Of a stretch of DNA of 64,000 nt, positions 9,137 to 20,520 are shown one piece after another. Origin of the DNA: Agrostemma githago (taxonomy: Eukaryota > Streptophyta > Magnoliopsida > Caryophyllales > Caryophyllaceae); the NCBI GenBank assembly GCA_958450325.1, contig OY288254.1, positions 33,303,577-33,367,576 on the forward strand. The letters run 5' to 3'. The translations under genes and the position numbers were made by a program. The notes under the pieces are model-generated. The model was given only the letters and a program-made list of their open reading frames with translations, was not told the DNA's origin and did not search any database. The first letter of the stretch is position 1, and each line of letters starts with the position of its first letter.

Positions 9137-11286
9137 TTACTCCTTTATAGGCTTTAAACCCATTTCCCGTGCTGTCTCTAGCACCATTTTTCTACCAAGG
9201 CCTTTGGTGAAAGGATCCGCTATGTTCCTCTCGGATCTTACAAACCCAATTGAGATTACATTTTCTCTGATCATATTCCTCACTATTCCATGCCTTAGGC
9301 ATATGTGTCTTCTTTTCCCAGTGTATGTTTGACTGTGAGCTACCCCAATTGTAGCTTGATTGTCACAATGCATGAGACTGATGGAGTCGGCTTCCCCCAC
9401 AATGGAATGTCAGCTAGCAGACTCCTAAGCCACTCTGCTTCCTGTCCTGCCAATTCTAGAGCAATAAATTCAGATTCCATTGTTGATTTGGCAATGCAAG
9501 TTCGTTTAGACGATTTCCATGAAATAGCACCACTAGCAAGTGTAAACACATAACCACTAGTAGATAAGATATCAGGAGAATCGGCTATCCAATTAACATC
9601 ACTATAACCTTCTAGAACAGCAGGTGTTCTTTCAAAATGTAAACCCCAATCCATGGTACCCCTCAAGTATCTCAACAAACGAATAAGGGCCGTCCAATGG
9701 TCTTGTCCGGGGTTGTGAGTGTACCTACTTAGTCTGCTTACTGCGTAGGCAATAGCGGGTCTAGTATAATTCATTAGGTACATGACACTACCCATAATCT
9801 TGGCATATTCCTCTTGTCTCACACTGTTCCCGGGGTTTTTAGCCAGATCTATACTAGAGTCATAGGGTGAGGACAGGGGTGAACTATCAAACTAATTGAA
9901 CTTTCTCAGAATTTTTTCCGTGTAGTGAGACTGATTCAAACATAATCCTGTTTTTGTTCTAGTGATTTTCACCCCGAGAATAACATCGGCCTCCCCTAAG
10001 TCTTTCATGTCAAAACACGAATTTAGAAAATTCTTGGTAGCGTCTACCACATGCATGTTTGTTCCAAATATGAGCATATCATCCACATACAAACATATTA
10101 TCACACAACCAGAATTATCATATTTAGAATACCCACATGCATCAGAATCGTTTACCGTGAAACCATTGGATCTGATAGTTTTGTCAAATTTGTCATATCA
10201 TTGCTTTGGTGCCTGTTTCAGACCGTACAAGGACCTGATGAGCTTGCATACCTTGTTCTCTTGACCAGGAGCCAGAAAACCTTCTGGTTGTTTCATGTAG
10301 ATCTCTTCATCAAGGTCGCCATTTAGAAATACAGTCTTTACATCCATCTGATGAATGACTAAATCATGTATAGATGCAAGCGCAATTAGGGCCCTAATGG
10401 TAGACACTTTAGTAACAGGTGAGTAAGTATCAAAGAAATCCAAACCTTTCGTTTGACGATTACCACATACTACAAGTCTGGCCTTAAATTTATCAACTGA
10501 GCCATCAGGTTTGAGTTTCTTTTTAAACACCCACTTATTACTTAGGGGTTTACAACCCCTAGGTAAATCTGTTAACACCCAAGTGTTGTTACTCATAATA
10601 TACTCTATTTCACTATTAATGGCTTGAAGACAAAAAGTGGAATCAATGGAACTCATAGCCTCTTTATAAGTTCTAGGATCTGTTTCGACCATAAAAACAT
10701 TTACAACATACTCATCAACTAAACTTGTTTCGGCAAGGAAAGTGGTCACGAAATATGGACCAAAACTGGTTTCGGTCCTGGATCGTTGTATCCTTCGAGG
10801 TTCCTCGGGAACAACCGCCAGAGTAGAGGGACGCGTTGTAACAACAGGAGCCAAAGAGTTAGTTTTCATAGGGAAAATATGCTCAAACAATTCTGCATCT
10901 CTAGATTCCTTTATGTCCCCAAAATCGGACGAATCTTTAAGAATAAAGCGGTAAGCGGCACTATTCATGGCACGCCCGATGAAGATTCCGTCTACGGTTT
11001 TCGGTCCAATTTTGCTCCTTTGAAACGTTTGAATCCCGATCTTCGCCAGACACCCCCACACTTTAAGGTATTTGAGATTGGACTTGTATCCTTTCCACAG
11101 CTCATATGGAGTCTTACCTGTTTTCTTATGAGGTACACGATTTAGAACGTGACATGCATAAAGAACTGCTTCACCCCACATATTAGAAGGCATTCCAGAA
11201 CTCAACAACATTGCATTCATCATATTCTTTAGTGATCGGTTTTTGCGTTCGGCAACACCGTTTTGTTGGGGTGAATAGGGGGCAGT
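9137..11286 (-). pseudogene. Copia E integrase C-terminus, reverse transcriptase and RNase H
   Basis: Sense runs from 11286 down. It opens with the integrase catalytic Glu region (PYSPQQNGVAERKNRSL), which joins in frame to the upstream piece once element F and one copy of its duplication are removed. Next come the GKTPYELW block, the RT start (NKWVFKKK, KARLVV), FLNGDLDEEIYM, LYGLKQAPKQ, and the catalytic YVDDM (about 10080). RNase H follows, with YSDVNWIAD and the C-terminal HCDNQATI and RNIADPFTKGL. Breaks: TGA for the Trp expected after APKQ (10198-10200), TAG at 9892-9894, and an indel near 9395. The enzyme is dead but easily recognised. Confidence 0.9.
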
Positions 11287-12114
11287 TGATGTGATTTGGA
11301 ACGGACCTTGATCTCGTATCACAAGGACACGAAACAAAGTTGCTGGTCACGACAAGAAACAAACAAAAATAGATAAAAGTAAAACAAAAGGGATAGTATG
11401 CTAAGTGAGATAGACCTATATCTCAACTAAGCGGGTCGCTATTCAAACACTCGATTGAATAAGCGGGAATTAGAACTCGAAAACGCGTCGAACTCTAAGA
11501 CTCTTAATTGTAACTCGACAATTAAAATTAAACAAGCAAAAGCTTACAATTTTCTTTTCTTTTTTTTTAAATCTGCGTTTACAAACAAACTAAAGGCTAT
11601 AAATAGCCATTAAGCACGAGAAGGGCAAGGCAAAAATCAGCCACCCAAGTCAAACTTCTTAAATGCTAGAACAAAGAACTAGGAAATCAAATTACAAAGA
11701 ACTAGAAAATTAAACTACAAAGAACTAGGATGACTAAAATCAGGCAACTACCAAGGACCAACACGTTACATTCATTGTACATTATGGGTACAAGGCTCCA
11801 TGTTTGCACGAGTAGTCTTGATTAAGCGGACTTGAAGATAGCAGCTCTTATCCTCGGGAATTTTATTGAAAGCTTTAAAGAAAATCGAGGCAAAGAAACA
11901 ATTCCGTCAAAGAATTTAACAGCAGCGTTTTTCAATGCACAGTTGACTTGTTTGGTGCATAACTTCGTCAATACTTGTTCAATGAACCTTCACGAGTAGT
12001 CATTGGAAAGCTAAGCTCGAAATCTATCTCCTGCATTTTAAATGACTACAAATTTCCAAGTATAACTCGAGATATGGACCGATCAAAACAACACTGCAAA
12101 CTGAACTCGCATCA
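11287..12114 (-). repeat. Element F 3' LTR
   Basis: 828 bp. It holds three copies of a ~23-bp unit around CAAAGAACTAG (about 11675-11735) and a CTATAAATAG box near 11597-11606, both on the sense minus strand. The inner end reads through the last codons of the small frame. Confidence 0.85.
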
Positions 12115-12544
12115 TACTCTTCTTCTTTGAAAAAGAATTGTCCTCAATTCTTGTAACAAGTATCCCACCTGGATCAAATACAAAATTTGTTAGGATCAAC
12201 ACACCCTTACTCCAAATAGACACAAGTGTGGGTAATGTTGGTATTATGGCTCGACCACAAGCTCGACTCCTTTTAAAAAACGCGCAATTTTGTACGCTTG
12301 TGAAATCCATTTTGCCTGTTTTGAACATGGACGAATCACGTATCTTATATTGCTTCTCAAAATATTCCATGAGCTCAATCCCTCTATTTTCGAGGTTTGT
12401 TTTGGCCAAGATCAGAATTTTTTTCTTCATGCGCAACCCATTTGGCTCACAATGATCTTCATATTCATCGAAAATAGGAGGCAACGCCGGATCAAAAACC
12501 GAACTTTCCTCGCTTGTATTTTCCAACGAGAAAATTACAGCCAT
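12083..12544 (-). CDS. Element F protein of unknown function, 153 codons, intact
   Basis: I start it at the ATG complement at 12542-12544, which matches the ATG of the G1 homologue and follows a T/A tract. The stop is inside the 3' LTR. The protein is mixed and basic: an N-terminal FSLENT-EES-VFDP-LPPIFDEYED block, a KKKILILAKT strand-like segment, an IELMEYFEKQYK helix-like segment, a conserved KRSRACGRAIIPTLPTLVSI core, then WSKGVLILTNFVFDPGG and RIEDNSFSKK. I see no signal peptide, membrane span, zinc knuckle, protease or polymerase motif. The G1 copy on the other strand keeps most of this sequence with one stop. Purpose unknown; a divergent Gag-like role is possible but not shown. Confidence 0.7.
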   Translation of the reverse strand: MAVIFSLENTSEESSVFDPALPPIFDEYEDHCEPNGLRMKKKILILAKTNLENRGIELMEYFEKQYKIRDSSMFKTGKMDFTSVQNCAFFKRSRACGRAIIPTLPTLVSIWSKGVLILTNFVFDPGGILVTRIEDNSFSKKKSMMRVQFAVLF

Positions 12545-12776
12545 CTTTTTTTTTGAATAGTACTCCGTGAACAGTACTAATTCGTGAACAGTTTTTTTTT
12601 TTTTTGAAAATAAATCGAACTTCAACAAGAACCACGAAACAATCAAAACCGATTAACCCTCGAACTACCCGTACGAGTTTAACCTTTGAATTCCAATCGC
12701 AATCAGAAATTCAACTAATAACTTGGCTTCGACACTCCTTGGACCGTCTTGATTTTAAGAAAAATCAAGAGTTGTA

Positions 12777-12792
12777 GCTCTGATACCACTTA
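12777..12792 (-). other. Element F primer binding site
   Basis: The complement of TGGTATCAGAGC lies just inside the right-hand LTR, giving initiator Met tRNA priming and minus orientation. Confidence 0.85.
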
Positions 12793-13613
12793 TGATGTGA
12801 TTTGGAACGGACCTTGATCTCGTATCACAAGGACACGAAACAAAGTTGCTGGTCACGACAAGAAACAAACAAAAATAGATAAAAGTAAAACAAAAGGGAT
12901 AGTATGCTAAGTGAGATAGACCTATATCTCAACTAAGCGGGTCGCTATTCAAACACTCGATTGAATAAGCGGGAATTAGAACTCGAAAACGCGTCGAACT
13001 CTAAGACTCTTAATTGTAACTCGACAATTAAAATTAAACAAGCAAAAGCTTACAATTTTTTTTTTTTAAATCTGCGTTTACAAACAAACTAAAGGCTATA
13101 AATAGCCATTAAGCACGAGAAGGGCAAGGCAAAAATCAGCCACCCAAGTCAAACTTCTTAAATGCTAGAACAAAGAACTAGGAAATCAAATTACAAAGAA
13201 CTAGAAAAATAAACTACAAAGAACTAGGATGACTAAAATCAGGCAACTACCAAGGACCAACACGTTACATTCATTGTACATTATGGGTACAATGCTCCAT
13301 GTTTGCACAAGTAGTCTTGATTAAGCGAACTTGAAGATAGCAGCTCTTATCCTCGGGAATTTTATTGAAAGCTTTAAAGAAAATCGAGGCAAAGAAACAA
13401 TTCTGTCAAAGAATTTAACAGCAGCGTTTTTCAATGCACAGTTGACTTGTTTGGTGCATAACTTCGTCAATACTTGTTCAATGAACCTTCACGAGTAGTC
13501 ATTGGAAATATAAGCTCAAAATCTATCTCCTGCATTTTAAATGACTACAAATTTCCAAGTATAACTCGAGATATGGACCGATCAAAACAACACTGCAAAC
13601 TGAACTCGCATCA
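12793..13613 (-). repeat. Element F 5' LTR
   Basis: 821 bp. It matches the left LTR with small differences, mainly a shorter T tract near 13060 and scattered single changes. Its outer end abuts the GCAGT duplication. Confidence 0.88.
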
Positions 13614-13618
13614 GCAGT

Positions 13619-15322
13619 CCTTTCATGTATAATCCCATGGGTCTTACAATAGTCACTAAGTGGATTACCGTTGTATTCACCTCCCTGGTCAGATTTTACT
13701 CGTTTTATTTTAAGGTCTAATTGATTTTCAACCTCGGCTTTAAATTCTATGAACTTTTCTTCAGCCTCATCTTTGATTGCTAATAAATAGACCCTAGTGT
13801 GGCGAGAGAAGTCATCCACAAAAGTGATATAGTAATGTTTCCCACCCCTACTAGTGGTGTTCTTAAAGTCAGCTAAGTCCGAGTGAATCAGCTCAAGAAG
13901 CTTAGTAGAACGTTCCACACATTTGTTAAAGGGTGGTTTAGCATGCTTAGCTTCGACACATATTTCACATTTATCAAAGTTTGTGTCGCTAAAGTCAGGA
14001 ATAAGGTCATACTTTTTCATGTTTTTAATCGAGGTCACATTCACATGTCCTAGTCTAGCATGCCATAAAGAAACAGACTCAGCAATATAAACAGAAGCGG
14101 ACGAATTCTTATTAATAACTTCTATGTCTAATACAAATAATCCACCATTACAAAAGCCTTTACCAACAAAATTCTCATTTCTAGTGAGCACAAGTTTATC
14201 TGATTCGAAAGATAGTTTGATACCTGCTTTGTTTAATAAAGCTCCAGAAATAAGATTTCTTCGAATATCAGGAACATGTAGCACGTTATTAAGTTCAAGA
14301 GTCTTACCGGAAGTGAGCTTCAAAGTGACTTTCCCTTTACCAAGTACTTTCACGGTGCTAGAATTCCCCATAAATACGCATTCCCCACTCGGTACTTCAG
14401 AGTAGTCTGTGAAAACATCCCGATTGGAGCAGATGTGCCTTGTAGCGCAAGTATCGAAAACCCATTCGGAAAAATTGTTTACTAAATTAACTTCTGACAC
14501 AACAGCAGCAATTATATCGTCATCTTGTTCAGTAAGATTAACATGAGATTTATTGGGATTCCGTTTACCAGCAGGAGAAAAGCCTTCGGGACAAAATCTA
14601 GCCGAGTGACCTGGTTTACTACATGTAAAACAGTTTCCCTTAAATTCCCTCTTACCTTCACTTTTAGAATCCCCTTTCCCATCCCGTTTGAAGGTATTCT
14701 GGTTTCTAGTCCCATGAACTTGATTAGAAGACTTGTTACCCCGTTTTTGACTCTTGTAATGATTTTTAGACCCGGTCAGGTTAGCCATAGAAGAGGAGTG
14801 TTCGACTTGCTTACCTAAAGTCTGTATACGGTTTTGTTCCTCAATCTTTATATGAGACACGAGCTCTAAAAGAGTAAAATCCTTGTGTTTGTGTTTCATA
14901 CTACAAACATAATTTTCCCAAGAAACCGGAAGTTTATCTAATAAACAATTAGCATGAAAAATATCACAAATTTTCATACCTTCCGCCATTACCTCTGCAC
15001 ATAGATTTTCCTATTCATGAACTTGATCTAAAATGGGTTTCTCATCGCCTAGCTTGAAATTTAACCAACGACTGCAAGCATACTTTTTCGTTCCATAATC
15101 ATCGGAACCATACTTAGTTTTGAGAGCATCCCAAATTTCAGTAGCCTTCTTAAACTTACTGTAAATCAAGTACAAAGAAGAAGTCATATAATGCAGTAAC
15201 ATCCTCCTACAAGTAACATTATCCGTTTCAAAATCTCTACCCGATTTTACTGGAGCCTCGTATTTAGTAAGTGTATAAACGACCCCCAATTGAGTTAGAA
15301 AAAATTCCATTTTATCTGACCA
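13619..15322 (-). pseudogene. Copia E Gag, protease and integrase N-terminal part
   Basis: Sense runs from 15322 down. Gag shows WSDKMEFFLTQ, then the UBN2-like stretch TEIWDALKTKYGS and LDQVHE. A TAG (15011-15013) interrupts the frame, which stays open in the same phase. A CCHC knuckle CFTCSKPGHSARFC follows (about 14600-14640), then a protease active-site region WVFDTCATRHIC. That reads D-T-C where D-S/T-G is usual, so activity is doubtful. The integrase follows: HARLGH and CEICVEAK (zinc-binding), HSDLADF (first catalytic Asp) and KSDQGGEY (second Asp). The frame ends at HERTA where element F is inserted. The remainder of integrase continues at 11286. Confidence 0.9.
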
Positions 15323-15327
15323 CATTT

Positions 15328-17605
15328 GTGGACATGACATAGGTCCACCCCGACGCGGCCACGCGCGGGTTTGGGGAGGCGAATGAATCTCCATATGAGA
15401 TGGTCAAATTGAAATTTAAATCGAAGTAGGAGTCGCCACCGAATTTTGTGGTTATTCGGAACCATTCGAGTCCACTCTATGTCTTAGTGGGCCGTATACA
15501 AAATACGGCCCATTTCCGATGTCAGAGTTTATTGGGCTCGTCCCTTTGCATTATGATACCGATACCGACATTATCGGATATCGTGTATTGAATGACTCTC
15601 GTTGCCAATGGATTCGGACATCCGGAAACCATGGTTCTGAGTAAGGGGTGAGGGTACGTGTTGGGAAGTTCACTAAGAACACCCAACCCCGCCCGCACTT
15701 AGCGGCCTTTACTAAGATATCGTTCGTTTTTGGTGTACACGGGTTAGTTCGACGGTTGAATGATAAGCAAACATTATTTTCCTAAGCATGTGAGAGAAAA
15801 ATAAAATGGGTTGCTAAGTCGTTTAATGCATATTAAACTAATAACGTCAAAGTTATTTTAGCATGTGAGTTCGTTTTAGTCTAATAATACGATAAAAACA
15901 AATAAATAGCTACAAACACGAGAAAACGAGTTAGTAACGATTAATAAATTGAATAAAGACATGAATGAATAATATGCATGACTGGAAAAAAGTTTTAATG
16001 ACACGTGATGGATTAACACGCGTTGACCGAGGTCGAAAAAAGTATTTTATCGAAATATGTCGCGAAAGTCGCATTTTGATGTAAGGTTCGAAAAGAATAA
16101 AAAATAGGAAAGCGAAGAAACGAAAAAAAAGGACCCGGCGAACCAGGCGGCTGCGCGAGTCGCCTGACAGGCGCGCGACTCGCGTGGCAGCCTGTTCGGG
16201 TTTTTTTGTTTGTTCGAAAATCATTAATTTTTATAAATCGCGTACAAATATGGATTAATTTATACTCGATTTATATTTTCAATATTCGTCGTATTCGATA
16301 TTCGATTATGAAATCGATATCGAATAGTCGGAATGATTTTAGAAAAAGTTCTAAAAAAAGTTTGTTTTGAGCGAAAAGTAAAAAAAAAAAAGAATTTGAA
16401 CGAAAAAGATGTTAAGTCTCTCCGCGTTTAAAATCATCGAATTTTGTTAAAAAAAAAAAAGATGTAATGATTTTGTTAGCATCAACGAGAATTAGCTAAT
16501 TTAGTTCTTGTAGATACGATATTCGATTAGAGAATCGGTATCGTATTTTAAGAACGTTATAAAAATAGTTTTTTGTAGTATCGATTATTAGAAATAAAAA
16601 ATATGCGACGAACGACCCATATTAAAATATGAAACGACCGACGAAAACAATGAAAAAAAGGAAAAAAAAACGTGGAGGAGGAGAAGAGAGAAGAGAGAAA
16701 CGGGTTTGATTTACACCCTCAACCTACATGCTTTAGTTTCTCGGTATAGAGCTCGTCGAACGGTGGCTTAGGCACGGGAGCGTCGAGATGATGCGGGATG
16801 AGTTAAGGTGTCGGTTTGGTGCATTTTTTTTAGACGTGTGATGGGATTGGTTCGGCCGGATGGAAGGAGGTTTCGTCGGTATTTCGGGATTGTATTTCGG
16901 TATTCCTTCGGATGTGTGTGACTAATAATTGTTGTATATCGATCGATGGTTTTTTTGTGTGTTTCTGTGTTTGTGTATGAGGTCCTATTTATAGGCGCAG
17001 AGGTTTAGGTGAGGTGTCTTGCTTGGATAACAAGAAACACCGGTTTGGATAGGAAACACAAGAGTTCGAAAGGGAACGAAAGTCTCGTTTCTTGGTGGGG
17101 AAGCCAAGTATTCGGCTGGTTGGGGAGTGTTGGCCGAGTATTCGGCTGTCTTGGCCGAGTATTTGGAGCTCGGTCGGTGTCTGATTCGGTTTCCGGATAG
17201 AATTCCTACTTGAGATCGAATTCTATCCTTAAACGGATTTGTTTAATATTATTTGAAAGCTGATTTTTGTGGTGTTTGAGTCCGAATCAGCCGTGTAGTG
17301 TCACGGCCAGCTCGTGTGACTCGAGAAAAAATATCTTTGACCGGGTTTGACTCGGTTGCTAAAAGACGGTTTTGCCCCTGGTGTCGGAATCGACCCAAAT
17401 TAGTCTCATTTGACTCGAAACGACCCACTGGGCCTGGATTTGAGGTTGATTTTGTAATATTTGTAATCCGTAATAAGCCTAAACCAAATGTCCATGATTT
17501 TGAGCCCATATCCGAGTCCATTAAAGCATGTTTGCGTCCTATCATCATCGGGTGTTTGGTGGGACCTACTATAGACACCTGGCGGTCAAAATGTGGGTGT
17601 CTACA
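15328..17605 (-). repeat. Element A 3' LTR
   Basis: 2278 bp, nearly the same as the 5' LTR by eye. On the sense strand a TATAAATA box lies at 16986-16993. It contains a perfect inverted repeat with 10-base arms (16154-16163 and 16175-16184) and two tandem GGCCGAGTATT motifs near 17130-17165. Confidence 0.9.
16986..16993 (-). promoter_or_regulatory. TATA box of element A LTR
   Basis: TATAAATA on the minus strand, about 610 bases into the LTR in sense. It is kept in the 5' LTR (31133-31140) and in the A' LTR (50225-50232). Confidence 0.65.
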
Positions 17606-17619
17606 GAGCCCCCACTCTG
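17606..17619 (-). other. Element A polypurine tract
   Basis: On the minus strand CAGAGTGGGGGCTC immediately precedes the 3' LTR start TGTAGACACCC. The same tract adjoins the A' LTR at 50909-50922. Confidence 0.85.
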
Positions 17620-18435
17620 ACTGAGGCTTGGACAAGGCAAAAGTCAGAGTAGCTACCAGGCCAATCGAGGATTAAGACCTGGCAGACTTCCGGTCGGGTC
17701 GTTTAGAGTCCATTAGACTTGCGTGAAGGTCTCGCCAGCCATAAGATAGAAATTATACCTGGATAGATGATGGCGCGGGGACTTCTACTAAAAAGTCTTG
17801 GGTGTGTTTGTTTACAAGCACACCTATCTTGGAATGACGTGGGAGCCTCTATTGGAAGCTGTGGGTATACCGCTTACTGATAATCCCACTCGGTAATAGC
17901 GTAGGAGCCTCCATTAGAAGCTGGGGATGTACCGCTTACTGATACATCCGATTCTTCAGTAAAAATGTTGCTTGAATTTTCACTGGGAATTTTCTTTTGA
18001 GAATTCTCCGGGAGTCTTGGGATACCTGTCTGTTTTGCATGCAACATTCAGATAAAACATTGACTCACGCTGGGGAAGAAAATGATTTTTTTGATTGATT
18101 CTTGGAAAGGGCAAAATGCCGGAATTTTTTTTTTTTTTAAAAAAGAATTTGGAGATGCCGGAATTTTTTTTTTGGGAAATTAGACTGCTTGGGATGACTT
18201 GATCCCTAATCAGATTCTGACACGGGTTCATAAAATTTCCGTGTTAGGCCTGTATGCCTAGGTGAAGTAGGGAACATTGTAAAAATCCCTATTCCAGGGG
18301 TGACTAGGAGAGGAGATTTCTCTATTATAAATGGAGAGTTCTTGCCCTTTAATATTCTCATATTCCAACCCAAAATATTTCCTTCTTATCTTAAAATCCC
18401 TTTAGACTTTTTAAGATAAAACAAAACTTTCTGCT
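17620..18435. other. Element A non-coding 3' region
   Basis: No gene. It holds two related ~60-bp units ending ACCGCTTACTGAT (about 17838-17945), with GGGAGCCTC(T/C)ATTGGAAGCTG in each. These look like diverged forms of the minisatellite in A' (51110-51174 and 60301-60590). A/T homopolymers follow near 18120-18170. Confidence 0.6.
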
Positions 18436-20184
18436 ATGGGTATCGAACATCTGACCGTGATGCTTCACGTGTGGGCCCAGGATTTTCGAGATGGAGATAA
18501 GGTCCAGCTTACTCAGATGGGAATTGTGGCTTTGTTCCCGCTCCAGCGGCTTAAGGTGGATGCACATTTCTTGGATGCTTGTTTAACTTTTTGGAATACT
18601 ACCCACCATGTTTTCGCCTTTCCCCGTGGAGAAATATGTCCCCTTCCCAAAGAAATTGCTGCTGTAGGGGGTTGGTGCCCAAATGCTCATCCTGCTATTC
18701 CTCCTTTTTATCCTGATCCAAGGAGGAGATTGAGGGACTCTCTTGGGTTGTCTCATGCTGAGACTTCTCGTATGGTGAAGGGAAGTTCTGTTTCCCTATT
18801 TGACTTAGCTGATAAATACATGGATCCAAATGGTCCCAGAATTTCTTCTATCCATAGGCGTAGGGCCTTTGCCTTCTGTATGCGGCACCGATATGCCTAC
18901 GAAGGTCGGATGGATGCTGACTCATATTTAGGCGAAATCAGGCTAATCAGCATAGTGGATCAAATGGAGGCAGGTTATAGCCGAGCCTGGCTGATAACTG
19001 GGGAGATTATCATGGGCCTTGATGCGAGGAGACTTGATCCAGATCGGCAATTGACGGGCAGCATTCGTCTTTTGCTGGTATTTGACCTTTTTTTTTTTCG
19101 AAAATTTTTTTTCGAAAAATTAAATAATTTCCGAAAATTTTGAATTTCCGAAAATTTTGATTTTTTTTTGAATTTCCGAAATTTTTGAATTTTCCGAAAA
19201 AAAAAATTTTGAATTTTGTTCGGAAAATTTTTTTTTGAATTTTTTTCGAAAGTTTTTGACTTTTCGAAAATTTTGCAGATTTGGTTATCCGAGCGTCTGT
19301 CGATCATAGAGCCCCCGGTGAGCATATCCAGATATCGAAGCTGTCAAATTGGCTCGCGGTCCTGACGAATTAGCTCGAGTCATCACATAAATCAGAAGTA
19401 TTGGGATGAAGAGCTAAAATTCCATGGCGGGCCCTTGATTAGGTGGAACGTGATCTGGTGGTTCCTCTCGAAGATGACGGGCCTAGCTAAAAGAGATAAA
19501 GCCCGTTACCTGGTGATCTTGTCCTTGGACTGGACCGTCCATATTTACCCAGATCGTCTTCTAAGGCAGTTTGGTTCGTTCCAACAGATCCCCAAAACTG
19601 AAGCAATTATTAGCGTTTCGCTCCAATTGACGGACGCTATGTGTGATACGTGGTTACAACGCTGGTTTACCCGTGTCATGTGGACTATACCTCGCCCTTG
19701 TCAGACCGTTTGGGTTTCCGAATCATATCTCAAGTGAGCTTCTGAAAAATCTAAAGAGGCCCGTGAAGCCTTAAAGACCGATGAGGCTTTTGACTTAGCC
19801 CGTAGAGAATCGGTGAAGGACAATAGCTGGTTTTTCGATGAGGAGGAAATCCCAACTACCCATGTCCGGTCGGAGTCGGGTTCTAAGTCAAAAACTAAGA
19901 CTCGAGCTAAAGAGACCGGTGCTAGCGACTTAGAGAGAAGACTCGGACCAAAGCTAGCGGTCCGAGACAGACTTGGACCGCGGGAACGGCTACCCGAGAG
20001 GGCAAAGGCCCGACTAGGACCGACCGAGGTGACCGGGGAGTCAAGTTCGAAGAAACGAGCCCGGGTTAAGGAGACTCCCTTAGCGATTCGGGAGCGTTCA
20101 CCTCCACGCCGACGTCGGTGGACCGAAAAAGAGGCTAAGGACAAGGGAAAGGGAAAAATGCCTTCGAATTTTTTTATTATTTAA
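18436..20184 (+). pseudogene. Antisense frame of element A: plant mobile domain-like protein
   Basis: This frame runs opposite to gag-pol, between the integrase end and the 3' LTR. Exon 1 (18436-19077, 214 codons) carries WNTTHHVFAFPRGEICPLPKEIAAVGGW, which resembles the plant mobile domain, the transposase-related domain also found in host MAIN-like proteins. A GT-AG intron (19078-19278) full of TTCGAAAATTTT is followed by IWLSERLSIIEPP. The frame then continues in one phase to 20184 with only two stops (TGA 19363-19365 and 19735-19737). The C-terminus is Arg/Lys-rich with nuclear-localisation-like KKRARVK and PPRRRRW. Antisense frames here are known in Tat-lineage elements. Function is unknown. 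Confidence 0.72.
19078..19278 (+). other. Intron of the antisense frame
   Basis: The donor GTATTTG begins at 19078 and the acceptor TTTTGCAG ends at 19278. The exons join in phase zero, SIRLLL to IWLSERL. The body is low-complexity, alternating TTTTTT and CGAAAA blocks that can pair with each other. Confidence 0.65.
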
Positions 20185-20520
20185 ATATTAGTACTATTTG
20201 TGTGTGTTTTTTTTTAGATTTTTTTTTTGTAATTGGATTTTTTTTTGAAATAAATAAAGGAAGTTTATTAGAAACCGTTCCTGTTTTTTTTTCGATTGCA
20301 GTGGTTGTGCCCTTTTGAGGGGCTACCTACGTATCCACAAATAGTGGAATCAAACCAAACGTAGTTCAGATATTTGCAATTTCGAAATACATCCAGACTA
20401 TTGGTTCAAGATGTTTATAACAGTAGAATAAGTAATTCTAACTTTTGACTTGTCTTTAAAAGTTTATTTTTGAAAAGATATTTTTAATAAACTTTTGCAA
20501 ATGACATTGAGAGAAATGGG
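20185..20520. other. Spacer between integrase end and antisense frame
   Basis: No gene. The two converging frames end here. It includes a block around GGCTACCTACGTATCC and CAAACGTAGTTCAG (20320-20365) that recurs in A' at 61460-61515, showing A' descends from the same family. Confidence 0.65.

Larger units (their letters stand above)
11287..13613 (-). mobile_element. Short LTR element F with an intact small frame
   Basis: Flanked by GCAGT on both sides (11282-11286 and 13614-13618). LTRs begin TGATGTGATTTGG and end GAACTCGCATCA (11287-12114, 828 bp; 12793-13613, 821 bp) and look nearly identical over the parts compared. Sense is minus: the 5' LTR is on the right, the primer binding site TGGTATCAGAGC lies just inside it (complement near 12777-12788), and a purine tract precedes the left LTR. 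The internal part is only 678 bp. It sits in the integrase of Copia E. The size is near that of TRIM elements, but the LTRs are longer and it carries a frame. Confidence 0.9.

Noticed and set aside
12545..12646. Upstream extension of the element F frame
   Set aside because: The extension translates the T/A tract. The ATG at 12544 is the one shared with G1.
15323..15394. Apparent Gag extension upstream of WSDKMEFF
   Set aside because: It reads into the LTR of element A; the true start is at 41507.
18975..19325. Phe/Lys-rich minus-strand frame
   Set aside because: Produced by the low-complexity intron of the antisense frame.
19701..20144. Ser/Arg-rich minus-strand frame
   Set aside because: Shadow of the basic C-terminus of the antisense frame on the plus strand.
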